A stretch of 64,000 nucleotides of DNA from Ochotona curzoniae (GCF_017591425.1 NW_024466607.1:9618501-9682500), one strand, 5' to 3'. Shown: positions 31,801 to 43,370, numbered from the stretch's first letter. Notes: generated from the letters alone by a model not told the origin. A program made the numbers and translations.

Positions 31801-33664
31801 CACACAGCCTGGGGACCCCTGAAGCGGCTATTACCCTGCCTGCTCCAAAAGTGTTCTATCACGGAGCCGTAGACTCTGTAGCTTCCTGTGATGAATTTGA
31901 GCCAGCCAGCACAAGGCTTTGAAGGGGCAGCCCTGCTGCGGCCTATCTCAGCATCTCCGTGATCTTCATGGCCATGTAGTACTCTGCCACCCAGCTGGCT
32001 GACACTTTGCACCTGCCTGCATCTGCTGATGCACATATTCTAGAGAGGCCCTTCTTGGCCACCCTGGCCCAGCGGCTACTCCCCTCCCCTCCCCAGGTTC
32101 ATCTTCCTCTCGGGAATGTTCTTGGGACTGTGTGTGCATTTTCTGTTGACTGTTGCTCTCCTGCCTGACACTTGACACCAGCATGCCCAGGCTGCCCATC
32201 ATGCTCACAGCTGTACCCCTCCCCAAGGCTGGCACAGGTGGTACATGTTCAGTGCCCAGCACATTGTCTGGGGTATAACAGGATAAAGCTTCTTTTCTGT
32301 GCATTGGAGTGGCTGTGCCCAGGCCATCTCTGGGTTTGCTGAGGGTGAGTGTCACTCAGCAGTGGACCCTCTGAGCAAGAACACAAACACAGGGTTCGCC
32401 TGTGACACCCTCTTCCCCAGGGCCTGGGGACAGTGTGACACTCAGGAGCATGTCTCCAGAGCACCTGGCACGTGGCCAGCAGTGGGGCATGAAGCCATGA
32501 TGAGGAGGGACAACGAGGCATTGTGGGAGGGAGTAAGGGAGTCCATGCAGCCAGGAGACAGCTCCCATATCCTGTGCACCATGCCCAAGCAAAGGGTCTT
32601 GCTCCCATCCCAACACAGCTCTGGGCTCTGTGAAGAGCTCAGGGTGGGGAGGGGGCTGGCGCCACTGTAGCTGTCCAGGGAGAGAGGAGCAGATGGGCTG
32701 GGGACCCACAGTATAGGGCACACCTCATTGAATGTGTGCATGGGGGTGGAATTATAGGAAGGGAGGTGCCACCTCTAAGTGGGAAAGCCTTCTCCGTGTC
32801 AGCACCGCCCCGGGCCAGCCCAGGCTAGAAGGCAGTGAGCATCCGGCCCCAGGAGAGCACCCCCTCCCCGTCCCCCAGACCTTCTCCTGAAGGGCATCAG
32901 ATGGCTAATGGTCCAGGAGGCTGCCTAGATGCACTCACAGCCTGTCTGCCCAGCTGCTCCCCAGCCTTCCTGCCCCAGATGCGGCGTGGTGGGGGAGGGG
33001 CAGGTCTGTTTAGCTCAGCACTGCTCCCAGCAGGTTGACCGTGGCATCACAAGCAAGCTGCAGGGGTCATATGGAGGCTCAAACACCCACTGGCTCTCAG
33101 GGCACAAAGCCATCCCCTACTTCCCCACCTCAAACAACGCCAGGTGTTGCATTCCGGCTCCGATCTGAGAGGCTGAGAATTCACCAGGGGGATTGAAGCT
33201 CAGCCCACAGAGCAGGCCTGGGTGAGGCAGGGCCTCGCAGCAGGCACCCAAGGAAGGACCAGTTGGGTGGCAGGAGCTGGCTTAGGGTTCACGGCCACCC
33301 TCACCACGCATGATCTCAGCTCAGAGGGGGACATGGAGGCACAGTCTACGAAAACACCTGCAGGGCACCTGCCAAGTACGTGGTGGAGCGGGCCAGGAGG
33401 GCGGGTATAGGCACAGCATCACCAAGCTTCAGAACTGACTCAGGGTCACTCCAGCAGTTGGAAGTGACTGATCTTGGCTTTAAACTCAGCCAGCTCTCAC
33501 AAAGCTTATGTTTCACTCGTCACTCTGACCCCACGACAGCCCTCCCACCCCCACCCAGCAAAGGCTGAACCACACAGGTGAGGTATGAGAGGGGGGTGAT
33601 CCTGCAGACGGACCATACCAGCCAGATCCAGCGACACCCTTGCCAAGAAGCCCGCCCTGTTAGC
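31801..33664. other. single-copy sequence, no gene seen
   Basis: No exon is recognised. A possible short L2-like piece lies near 32,215-32,285 ('GGCTGGCACAGGTGGTACATGTTCAGTGCCCAGCACA'). Confidence 0.4.
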
Positions 33665-33735
33665 ACAGCTCTCCCCACTCCAGGAAATGGCCCTGAGAGG
33701 TTGAGCGACTCGCAAGGTTACACATCTGTGACCTA
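33665..33735 (-). mobile_element. MIR fragment
   Basis: The text 'CCAGGAAATGGCCCTGAGAGGTTGAGCGACTCGCAAGGTTACACATCTG' follows reverse MIR 'gaggaaactgaggcacagagaggttaagtaacttgcccaaggtcacac'. Confidence 0.6.
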
Positions 33736-33914
33736 CCTATCGTGGCTGCCTTCCCAGGCTGTCCGTCCAGGAGATGGCTCTGAGCTGGGGGGTCAGTCTC
33801 TCTCAGGGACCTGGAGCTGAACTGCCACAGACCCTGCCCCGTGGCTCTGGGCTGCAGGTGCTGAACTCCCCAGGCAGTGTGCCAAGGCTGGCTGGCAGCT
33901 CCTTTAACACACAT

Positions 33915-33916
<2 letters not shown>

Positions 33917-33954
<38 letters not shown>
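33917..33954. repeat. (CA)n microsatellite
   Basis: About 19 CA units, pure except for the GTA at its left side. Confidence 0.97.
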
Positions 33955-33956
<2 letters not shown>

Positions 33957-34434
33957 CTTGCTTCTTTTCCAGATGTGAGTGGGACCCGGCCAGGGTGGAC
34001 AGGCGCCCACGGAGGGGAATCTGAAGACGCAAGTGGAAAAGTATGTGCTGTCCGATCGCAACCCTCCAATTTGTCCCTGCGGCGGCAGCCAGCTCCGCCT
34101 CGGGCTGCAGCCCTGCTGACTCAGGTCCTCCCTGGTGGGGGGGAAGGGGGAACGTGGGGTGGGAGTGACTGGGATCCCGCAGAGGGCCTTGCCTGGCTGC
34201 CTGGCTAGCTATCGGTCATTCTAACTCAGGGAGTGGCCTTAGTCGTTTGAGGAGCCCCCAAAACAAAATGGGTGGGGTCAAGAGAACAGAAATCTTGCCC
34301 AGGACTGGCCCCAGCTAAACACAGAGGCACTGGATGCCTACCGGCACTAAATGTGGGTCTGGGGCAAACCCAGTGCCAATTATGGTGCCCACACCCATCC
34401 TGAGCTGCCCAACACCGAAGGCTGTGCCCACCTA

Positions 34435-34490
34435 CAACCCCAATGCTCAGTTTGCACATAGGTAAACTGAGGTACAGACAGACCAGCATG
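34435..34490 (-). mobile_element. MIR fragment
   Basis: The text 'AGTTTGCACATAGGTAAACTGAGGTACAGACAG' corresponds to reverse MIR 'attttacagatgaggaaactgaggcacagag'. Confidence 0.6.
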
Positions 34491-35374
34491 TTCGATTCTT
34501 GGGCGATGGTGTAGGCACAGGGCTGTCAGCCCCTGACAGGGCTTTCCAGCGCTGAGCCCGCTATGTCCCATGAACAGCCCTCGGGTCTGCACAGCACTCG
34601 CCCCTTGAAGCTCAGGGGAGAGGGGGATGCAGGAAGACCCAGCTGCGGCTACCCAGGGAAAAAGCACATGGCACAGTGCCCCTTGTCCCTGCCTGACCCA
34701 ACAAAGAGGCCCACCCCAGAATTGGGGGCAGGGGCAAGGCAGGTGGCTGCTGACTCACTCAAGGCAGAGGTGAGCACTCGGTATTCCCTTGACCCTCACT
34801 GCCTACTCAGTCCCATTTAAACTGGTCTGAGCCTAAGGTCCACCACCCAGGGTCCCAGTGCCTCTCGGGAGCAGCACAGACAACAGAGCTACCATAATTA
34901 CCACTTCTATTACAGTGAGCGTGAACTGTGTATGTGGGTTTCCCCTTTCCTTCTGGCCACCAGGAAGCTCCACTTTATTTATTTATTTATGCCTTGATTG
35001 AAGAAACTCAGAATACTGCATAGCATACACTTGCATTGTTCTATGCAGTTTTTTTTGTTTGTTGTTTTATTCAGGGTCAAAGCATCCTACCACCGATTAT
35101 GCTTTCATTGCTCCTGTACTGTAAGTATTACTTCGTTGGAAGCTTTTCCTGCAAGCTGTCACAAACACTCCGGGACGAGTAGGGAAGGGAAGGAGGTGGA
35201 AAGGAGCTGTTAGATACAAGGAGGGAGGGAGGAAAGAAGGGTGGAGAGTCTTACACCCCTTAGCAATCATACAGCTTCTCCTCTGAGTTAGAAAAGAAAG
35301 ACTCCTGCTGGTGGTGTCTGAATATGAAGACATCATTCAAACAGGTGGTACCCCAAGTGTTCCCACACACACAA
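34491..35374. other. single-copy sequence with an AT-rich patch
   Basis: 34,970-35,170 is AT-rich with (TTTA)n at 34,974-34,989 and a TTTTTTTTGTTTGTTGTTTTA stretch. A purine-rich patch follows at 35,180-35,245. No gene is recognised. Confidence 0.4.
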
Positions 35375-35455
35375 ATGTTGCCCCTGCAGCCCTACCTTCC
35401 ACACGAGGGGACCCAGCCTTGTCCAAGAGCACACAGCTTCCCGCTCCAGAGCGAA
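35375..35455 (-). mobile_element. probable MIR fragment
   Basis: The text 'CCTTGTCCAAGAGCACACAGCTTCCCGCTCCAGAGCGAAGGCCAGGCACTCTG' resembles reverse MIR from 'cttgcccaaggtcacacagct' onward. Confidence 0.45.
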
Positions 35456-35729
35456 GGCCAGGCACTCTGCTCCCCTGCTTCTCCCCTCCCCCAGCTGGTA
35501 CAAGGGAAGAAAGTACAACAGCAAGGATAACCCACCAGCCGGCCTCCTCACCCTAAGCCCCCAAGGGAGCTGCCCGTGCGGCAGCCTTGGCCAGAAGCAC
35601 AGAGAAGCCACTTGCGACTGTTGACAGCACCAAGCCCAGGGTCCAACCTGGGCACCAAGTGTCTGAGACCCAAGGCCCGCAGCAACCAATGTCCACATAG
35701 AGCAGTCGCTTCGCCACATGCTGAAAGGA

Positions 35730-35820
35730 TGAGCAAAATACCTACTTCTCCGAGAGAGAACAGGCTCAGAGAGGCTGAGAAGTGGGGCCAAGGTCACACA
35801 GCCATGCCTGGGGCCAGTGC
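35730..35820 (-). mobile_element. MIR fragment
   Basis: The text 'AAATACCTACTTCTCCGAGAGAGAACAGGCTCAGAGAGGCTGAGAAGTGGGGCCAAGGTCACACAGCCA' matches reverse MIR very well. Confidence 0.75.
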
Positions 35821-36324
35821 GTTATATAACCAACGCGGGCTGCGTGCATCCTGTACCTGCCCCTAGCATTCGCTCCCACCCAGCCTCTAGCACACTGGCG
35901 ACGCTTGTTCCACTCTCCGGCCCCCTCCCAAGCTGGGTACTGCCGAGCTTCTCCGGAGGTGCCAGGGGCAGTCTCTCCTGCCATCTAATCCCATCTCCCC
36001 TACGGACCTCTGCCAGCAAAGAGGTCAGCTTGGCGCTTCCCAGGTCTAGCCACCAGAGCTGCCCACAGCCACGAACCCTGGTACCTGAGGGTCCTCACAG
36101 AGATGCAGTACTTCCACATGAGGCTCCACACGGCGCTGCCATCCCCCTTCATGCCTGGTGCAGCCACTGCCCTCTGACCCCGCAGGTCTGTTGTCGACCG
36201 GGGACAGCTGTGTAGGGGTACCCTCAAGTCACTTCCTTTTTCATGGTGAATAGAAGAAAGAGATGGTCCCAAAGCCGGGGGCAGGGCAGGTGCTGGTTCC
36301 CAGAGACCACCGGAGGCCCTGAGC
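35821..36324. other. single-copy sequence, GC-rich, with a TATA-like palindrome
   Basis: GTTATATAAC at 35,821-35,830 is a perfect 10-bp palindrome containing a TATA-like core, followed by CG-containing sequence. An open plus-strand stretch at about 36,030-36,177 reads without a stop but has no recognisable domain. Confidence 0.35.
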
Positions 36325-36625
36325 AGCTGCCTCACCGGCCCCTGTGCGCTGGTCCTGGGCCGGCCGGCTCAGCGGCTCTCACACACCGGACCCCGAGGCT
36401 TCTGTACAACCACGCGCCTGCTTTGCTGCCAAGAGGGCGGTGGCTGCGGGCCAGGGGAGCAGTGAGTCACACAGGGCGGGCCGAGCGAGGGGGGCGTCTG
36501 CTCGGTCAGGCAAAGTGCTGCGGCCAGGCGGCAGGAGCCCCCGGCTGAGGCCTGTGTCCAGAGCCTGGTCTGGGACAGGATGGCGGAGGCAGCCTGGGGC
36601 AGGGGGCGGAGGCGGGAGGCGAGGG
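36325..36625. promoter_or_regulatory. small CpG-dense block, possible promoter or enhancer
   Basis: About twenty CG dinucleotides by eye in roughly 220 bases, with GGGCGGGCC and GGGGGCGTCTG GC-box-like elements and a consensus AP-1 site (TGAGTCA, 36,463-36,469). It is shorter than a classical CpG-island promoter. A continuation with GGGGGCGGAGGCGGGAGGCG lies at about 36,603-36,622. No exon is recognised beside it. Confidence 0.45.
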
Positions 36626-36744
36626 CGGGCCCACATCCTCCCCCAGGTCCCCAGAGGCCTAAATCCAACACCGCCCTGCAGCCACAGCCTGGCCCACCCA
36701 GGGACCAGGACAGCCCTGCCTGAGAAGCTGACTGAAGAAAGCCA

Positions 36745-36768
36745 AAATAATAATAATAATGATGATGA
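36745..36768. repeat. (AAT)n/(GAT)n short repeat
   Basis: AATAATAATAATAATGATGATGA, a trinucleotide repeat with a phase-preserving A-to-G change. Confidence 0.85.
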
Positions 36769-36904
36769 AGGAAAAAAGAGACAGAATCAGGGCTGCAGCT
36801 CGGGACAGTTCCCAGCCACTGCTGTGCCCCCTGGGACTTCACTTCCCCTCCTCAACAGGTCTGCGGCCAGCTTAGCCAAGCTGCCTGCCGAGCAGTTTTG
36901 ACAT

Positions 36905-36985
36905 CTCACTGCATCTGACATGGGGAAACTGAGGCCCACACAGAGTACGACACTCTGTCCCCGATCGCTGACTGAGGAGGTGCCG
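36905..36985 (-). mobile_element. MIR fragment
   Basis: The text 'CATGGGGAAACTGAGGCCCACACAGAGTACGAC' resembles reverse MIR 'gatgaggaaactgaggcacagagaggtta'. Confidence 0.6.
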
Positions 36986-37046
36986 GGACCAGCAGTGGAG
37001 CCCCAGCCTGTGCCAGCTCCTCCCACAAGCCCCACGGTGGGTGACG

Positions 37047-37059
37047 CCCCCCCCCCCCC
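37047..37059. repeat. poly(C) run
   Basis: An uninterrupted run of about 13 C. Confidence 0.85.
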
Positions 37060-38499
37060 AGCTGCTCAGGGCAGCTGAGGCCCCTCCCTTACCCCCACCA
37101 GCTGCTCCCAGGCCCAGCCCAGAGCAGGCAGCTGGGGCTTCCCAGGCAGGGCCCCCAAGGGACAGTGACTCACGGTTCAAAGTCAAGGCTCACAGGATCC
37201 ACTTCTCCCCACCCATAGCCCCCAGGAAGTTCCCCCACGCAGAAAGACAGGTGGGCACAGAGCCTGGCACTTGGCTGGGGCCCCGGCACACTGGGCACCA
37301 TGGCTCCATTTACCCAAGAAGTGGGGCCCCAGGTTGGGCAGACACTTACCGCTAGCCCACAGGCTGCGACCAGGACCCCCAGCGCCTTTTGAAGCAGGGG
37401 GGCAGGGGTGCTCTAGGTCACGCCTGGCTCTCCCTGTCTGGGCCTCTGCCTCGGCCTGCGCAGGATGGTCTCTCAGATGCCAGCCCGGTACCCACAGCAG
37501 AGACCAGCCGCCGCCCCCAAACTGCGAGAGGACTTCGGATCTGAAAGCAAAATGAGACTGCTCCTTCCTCGGCACCAGAGGAGCCAGGCAGACTCCATGG
37601 CAAGACCCCCATCTGCCACAGGGTTCCCCCAGAGCTCCGACACTCCCCCCTACACCCACACACTCTCTCTCTCTCTCTCCATGGCTTCCAAAGCTGCCCC
37701 TTCCACGTAAGAAAACATGCCCTTGATCCAACTCCCCTGCGCCGAGCACGCTGCCCACGAGGCTCTCTGGGAGGGAGGCTTCCCCACTTCTGCAGGTGCT
37801 GGCGGCCTCCTGCCACCTCCTGGACACACCTCTGCCTGTGTCACCCCAGGGGAGCCTCCCAGACCTGCTTCTCCACCAACCTTCTCTGACATGTCTCCTG
37901 CTCAGCCCTCCTCTCATCCTCTGGCTGTCCCCTTACCCATCTACTCATCTCCTCTCTGCCCAGTCCCTCCTGCATGCATCCACCCGAGTGTGTGCCACCC
38001 TCCTGTCTCCTCAGGCTCACTGGGCTCAGGTCTGGGTGAGTCCCTGGTCCCCAGGGCTTGGGGAGGAGTCCACTAGGGACTGCGGCAAGCTCTTGTGCCT
38101 TCCACATCTCCCCAGCCCTCAGCCCGTCCTCTGACCCCACGGCCTGTCACATCCTGCACAAATCTGACTGCCCACCCTCAGACTGCCGCGGCTGCCCACT
38201 AGGCTCTGCTCTCTTGTGCCTCCTGAACCCTACAACCCCAAGCTCAGGGTCAGACTCCCACAGACCTACACAACCCCAGCACACTCATCACCCCTCAGCT
38301 GGGAGGACTTGTCACATGCACCGTGTGTGCCTGCTCTGTGCCGTGCACGTGTTAGAGCAGGTACCTGGGGTTCAGAGGCAAGGGGTACTTTTGGTTCCAG
38401 AAGCAGTCTCAGAGATGAATGTTTTGTGGGGGGGGGGGGGTAAGGCCTGAAAGGAAACCTCTAGGTCCTTGGGGTGGTGGTAGGGCTCTGGGTCTCACA
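37060..38499. other. single-copy, C-rich sequence, no gene seen
   Basis: It contains a (CT)n patch at about 37,660-37,679 and a run of 13 G at 38,428-38,440. Open frames on both strands are low-complexity (Pro/Ser/Cys-rich) and show no known domain. Confidence 0.4.
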
Positions 38500-38575
38500 T
38501 CTTTTTTTTTAATTTTTATTTTTGAATGGAAAGACAGATTCACACAGAAAAAGAAAGATAGAAAAGTCACATTTT
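38500..38575 (-). mobile_element. CSINE tail fragment
   Basis: The text 'CTTTTTTTTTAATTTTTATTTTTGAATGGAAAGACAGATTCACACAGAAAAAG' resembles the reverse complement of a CSINE 3' end. The rest of the element is absent or unrecognisable. Confidence 0.45.
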
Positions 38576-39024
38576 CGCTCCTCCTCATCATTGTGTTCAG
38601 CTCTGCGCATCTCCCTCCATGCACTTTCCAGATGGAACAACTGAGGTACACTGATGGGCGTGGATGGTTCTTCCAAGCTCCCATCCTCGGCTGCTTCCTT
38701 GGATTTCCTGGGGCCAGGGTATATTTCTGAGAGCCTAGAAAAGCCTGGGGGACACAGTGGTTCCACCAGAAGCTGCTGGCTACGGAGCCACTTCCCTACC
38801 ACTGGACCGCTAGAGACCTGCCCTGTCAAGGCCTTGGTAGCCACCGTCCTCAGCCAGTCTGAAGTCTGAGCTGCCAAGGCTCCCTGGGTGTGCTTGTATC
38901 AAGGACAGCAGAGGCTACACATGGTGGAGGGCATGGAAGGTGGCCTGGCTGGGTCCTGGGCTTCCGGCCCCGTTCCCACAACGCTCCCATCACATCCTCT
39001 CCCAGACCTCTGCAGCCTTAGTTG

Positions 39025-39085
39025 GGGTTAAACATCATTATTCCCATTTCAGAGGTGCAGCAACTGAAGTGCCAAGTGCTTTATG
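39025..39085 (-). mobile_element. MIR fragment
   Basis: The text 'ACATCATTATTCCCATTTCAGAGGTGCAGCAACTGAAG' corresponds to reverse MIR 'tattattatccccattttacagatgaggaaactgagg'. Confidence 0.6.
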
Positions 39086-39149
39086 GTGTGCCAAAACTGA
39101 CGTGGTACACTCCATCAGTCTTTATCCAACAGCTGCTTGTCCTTAAGAA

Positions 39150-39262
39150 CGGGACAGATTTCTTAATCCCCGCTGGCTCCTTTGGCCCCACACAAGTCAC
39201 CTCATCTCTCTGAGCCTCAGTCTTTCTCTCCACAAAATGGGAATAAGATTCCACCCCCTCCT
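39150..39262 (+). mobile_element. MIR fragment
   Basis: The text 'ACAAGTCACCTCATCTCTCTGAGCCTCAGTCTTTCTCTCCACAAAATGGGAATAAGA' is a good forward MIR core. It lies 65 bases after a reverse-oriented MIR. Confidence 0.75.
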
Positions 39263-41384
39263 CCAAAACTGCAACCCTGGCAGCATGGGAGACTGCAGCT
39301 CCCAGTGTCATTGTCAGCTGTAGGTCAGGACCAGCCGGCCCACAGAGAGCCTGCCAGAGGTTCCAGAACACAGAGCGTGCCCCTGGCACTGCTGGGCATG
39401 CCTGCGGTATCCAGGACCTACATCTGCTCCTGGCTCTGGAGGGCACAGGGAGTCGGGGCTAGAGGCAGGCAGCAGAGCGCTGGCAGAACGCCGGCAGGTC
39501 TGCATGGAAATGTTCCCTTGTTCCAGCCGCAGGGTCCCAGCTGGTCTCTGCACTGTGACTCATACAGCCCACTAGGGATGATGTCACTGAGGCCCAGTGT
39601 TTCCTGGGAGACGCCAATGCTGCTGTGAACTTGGCCTTGGAGGACAGCAAGTGGCTTAGGGATTGTGCACACCTTAGACAGGCAGGGCAGGCAATGAGTG
39701 AGACCCCTTATCTGGGGACAACAAGGACGGGGGTTCCTCCCCTGTGCTGGGGGTGAAGTAAGGATCCGTGAGCCTCAGCCTGATGCTGTCCCTGCTGGAA
39801 CTGTCCCTCTTACCTGCAGAGGGATGTTTATGGTCTGAGGGGTCCCCAAACTCTCCGATGTTTGCCTCTTGTTACTTCTGGCGTGAGCTGTGGCTCCATG
39901 TCTGTGTTCCTCTACCACACAGTAAGTTCTCAGGAGTTGGGGAGCAGGGGGCCACACACTTGCCTCTCCCTGCCCTCCGGGTTGTTGTGTAGCCCCTCCA
40001 TGGGTCTCCCTGGCCCCCAGGTCCATCTCTCACATCCCACGCCCTCCTCCTATGGCTGACTGGCAGCCAAGGAAGTACGGCCAAACCAGGGCGAGGTGGG
40101 AAGGCCCTTTGCCACCTGCCATCAGTATTGGCCTTGATGTCATTCCCACACAGCCCTCACCCTAACCAAAATCCTTGACCTCCCCCTCCTCATCCTTGCC
40201 TAATTCTCTGGCCCTGCTTCCTCAGACCAGGGATTTCTGCACATCCCGGGCCAGTTATGGAGCTGGCGGGCCCTGGGGGTGGGGAGAGCAAGTGTGTGGG
40301 TGTGCAGGCAGGATGGAGAGGTGGAGCTCTGCCCAGCCACAGCTGCTGCTCAGCACCTACCGACTGCTGTCTGTGACAATGAGGGCTCAGGTTCTCCAGA
40401 AGTCAGAAATCCACACCTGTGAGCAGCACCTCTGCATTTCCTGCAGTACATCTGTAAGATGCCATGCAGGCTACTTCTGGCACAGCCCAGGACAGCAGCA
40501 CAGTGGGTGTGTGGCCTGCAGCCCAGCCTTCAACTGCTCTGCATCATCTAGACTTGCTTAGCAGCTCCAGGGAGTTGCCCATGATGGCTTCTGCCTCAGA
40601 GATGCCTGGGGACCCTCTCAGACCCTAGAAGGCTGCAAAGCCCAGACTGGAAGTGACCTCAGGCTGGACATGTGCTTGGCTTACCAAATGCACATGCTTC
40701 CAGCATCGGACATGGCCCAGAGGAAGAGTTCATGAATGAACATCTCTCTCTTTCTCTCCAAGGACTTGCTGGGATGGCCCCAACTGGAATCAGAGCAGAG
40801 CTGGGCACAGCAGCACATGGCCAAACTGTGAGATCCAGAGTGCCCCAGGAAGCAGGCTGTGGCACCACTCAGAATGGCGGCCTGCCTTCTCGGTTCACTC
40901 TTCTGAGGTCTGCCAGACCATCTCCCTAGGATGTGCCCAGACAAGATAGGCAGTGGAAGCCCCTGGACAGGCCCTCCATGTTGGAGAAAGTCCAAAAGGG
41001 GCCAGGGCAGACATAGGGCTCCCATGGCAAGGACACAGTACGTCTAGGCTCTGAGTAGAGCTCTATCTTCTCCATGCCACCCATGTTGGCCCTTACCAGC
41101 CAGTCCCCACACACTATGCTACCTCCATGCCGCCTCTGACAAACAACAGAGAACAATAGCACCCTCCTGTGGGCAGGGACTGAATGCACGCCTCAAGGCT
41201 GCACAGAGGTGGGGGACCTTTGTAGCCCCTAGTCCCTAGTCCTGTTCATCTTTATGTCCCTCCTTGGTTTATTTTCTCATGTAGATTTAAGCAGTTGGAA
41301 CAAGCCCAACCTGGTGCCCTGGACCCCACAACATAGGCACGGGGCTACCATGCAGCTGACCCCATCCAGCTCATGTAGCAAAGG
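39263..41384. other. single-copy sequence, no gene seen
   Basis: No exon, RNA gene or repeat family is recognised in this stretch of about 2.1 kb. Confidence 0.4.
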
Positions 41385-41695
41385 ATTAGTTGTGTAACAC
41401 AGTATGTTAAGCTACTGCTTGCAAGGCCAGCATCCCATGTCGCAGCACAGGTTTGAATACTGGCTGTTCTGCTTCCAACCCAGCTTCCTGCTAATGTGCC
41501 TGTAAAAGCAGCAGAGGATGGAGCAAGTACCTGAGTCCCTGCACCCATGTGGGAGACCCACATGGAGCTCCTGGCTCCTGGTTTCTGTCTGGCCCAGAAC
41601 TGGCTGTTGCAGCCACTTAGGGAGTGAACCAGGAAATGGAAGATGCTTTCTCCCTTCCCCTTCTTGTCACTCTGGCTTTCAAACAAATAAATAAA
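41385..41695 (+). mobile_element. CSINE, plus arm of an inverted pair
   Basis: The text 'AGTATGTTAAGCTACTGCTTGC', 'GGTTTGAATACTGGCTGTTCTGCTTCCAACC', 'CACCCATGTGGGAGACCCACATGGAGCTCC' and 'TTTCAAACAAATAAATAAATA' marks an old near-full-length copy. What looks like its remaining tail (AAATAAATCTTTAAAATAATT) sits at 42,000-42,025, after the minus copy. Confidence 0.9.
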
Positions 41696-41999
41696 TATTG
41701 AAAGAGCAACAGAGAGCAAAAGAGAGGCATTCAGAGACACACATCTTTCAACTACTGGTTCACTTTCCAAGTAGTCACAATGCCTAGGGTCTAGGTCAGG
41801 CTGAAGCCAGGAGCCTGGAACTCTGCCCAGACCTCCCACGTGGGAGTTACGGGTCCAAGCACTGGGACCACCTGTTGCTCCCCCAGGTGCATTAGCAAGG
41901 ATCTGGATTAGAAGTAGAGCAGTCAGGACTTGCACTGACACTTGGCTGTGGAATGCCAGCATCACCAGCAGAACCTGTAGCACTACAATGCCAGCCCCA
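41696..41999 (-). mobile_element. CSINE, minus arm of an inverted pair
   Basis: The text 'ATTGAAAGAGCAACAGAGAGC', 'TTTCAACTACTGGTTCACTTTCC', 'GACCTCCCACGTGGGAG' and 'GATCTGGATTAGAAGTAGAGCAGTCAGGACTTG' is reverse-complement CSINE. It appears inserted in the A-rich tail of the previous copy. Confidence 0.9.
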
Positions 42000-42029
42000 C
42001 AAATAAATCTTTAAAATAATTAAAAAGCT

Positions 42030-43331
42030 ATTCTGCCTAATACCTAGTAACAATGATCAGGAGTTATGGGAGACGTAGGAATAGGCTAACCAAGTTGAAT
42101 CCTGCCTGTGGAACCCACACAAGGTCAATGGCCTACATTCTTTGACTGATAAACTACAAAGATAGAAAAAAAAAAAAGGGAGGGGGCAGACACCAGCACG
42201 GTCCTTGTGAGGATGTGGGCATGAACAGACCACCTGTAGACAGGTAGTCCTGGAGATCATCTGCAAAAGCTGCAGGAAAAGAAGGGCAGAGTAGGTGGGA
42301 GGAAAGCCCGGCACTCGAAAAACCAGGGGATAGAACTGCAGTTCCCATTGACTCCCCAAGTCCTCCCAAGCTTGTTCCCAACTTTCTCAACAGCAACAAG
42401 TTTCAAGCCATGTGCACAATAGTCCATTCACCGGCTGTTACCCCCTGAAAATATTCATTCTAAAAGGAAACTTTATATCACCCCCCTAAATGGAAAAGTA
42501 GTATCACTTGCTGTAAGTAGAAGGTTACCATGAAAACAAGACAATGTTATTCAATTTCACACAGATACTATTTCCTGCCAAGGGTGCTGAGCTTGGAACC
42601 TGCCTGCTTTTGTGACAGTGTGGGCCCTGGGGAGCAGTGAGCTCACTCACATCCTGGGTGGGACAGGCTATGCAGCACAACTCTCACCTGCTTCTGTTCC
42701 CTCAGAGGAAATGTGGTGACAAGCCTGGGGCAGAGGGACAGCACCAGGGTGGGACTGGGTCAGGGGGCTCAGCCTCAAGCAAGCCAAGAACTTTGAGCTG
42801 GGTGCAAGTATAGAAGCTGTGGCTCACACCAGGGTGTGAACTGCCCCAAGTCCGTGGTTGTAGTTGGCTAATCTCTCCATTGTACACACTCCCTCAGCAC
42901 CTACTACGTACAGGTGCCAGGGCAGGAAACAAAGGAGCAGAGTTGACCTTGGGAGGACATCCTTGCTGAGCAAACCTTCTCTAGGGCAGCGAGGGTGACC
43001 TCGAGAACAAAGCTGGTAGCTTGAAGGAGTGGAAGGCAGTGCTGGCCTGAGCCAGGTGACCCAGGGCAGGGCACCTCTCAGAGCAGGTGATGCCAGGGCT
43101 CAGAGGTGCCAGCAACTGGGCTGAGAGGGACAGCAGTTCCAGGAGACTCAAGGACTGGCCTCCCACACAAACCACTCCACAACACTTGCCCCTTGGCAAG
43201 CCGGGCTCTGCTCCCAAGGTCTGTCTTTCCAATTACTGTAGGTCTTGACAAAAGCTTTTGGCCAAGCCCAAAGAATTTCCCTGGAGTTGCCCCCCAGAAA
43301 TACCAACCCATTCATTTGAGGTTCCTTTGGT
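42030..43331. other. mostly unassigned sequence
   Basis: It contains an A-run at about 42,168-42,178 after unrecognised sequence, and a less GC-rich block at 42,420-42,590 (including 'TAAGTAGAAGGTTACCATGAAAACAAG') that may be an old transposon I cannot name. No gene is seen. Confidence 0.35.
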
Positions 43332-43332
43332 G

Positions 43333-43368
<36 letters not shown>

Positions 43369-43370
43369 TC
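43332..43370. repeat. (CA)n/(CG)n microsatellite
   Basis: GCACACACGCGCGCGCACACA followed by more CA units. Alternating purine-pyrimidine of this kind favours Z-DNA. Confidence 0.95.

Noticed and set aside
36030..36177. Plus-strand stretch reading EPWYLRVLTEMQYFHMRLHT, which looks protein-like
   Set aside because: Considered as an exon because of an upstream AG, but it ends at a stop without a poly(A) signal or donor, and it matches no family I know.
36344..36901. 185-codon open frame over the small CpG block
   Set aside because: Low-complexity product, overlapped by an equally long minus-strand frame, and no known domain.
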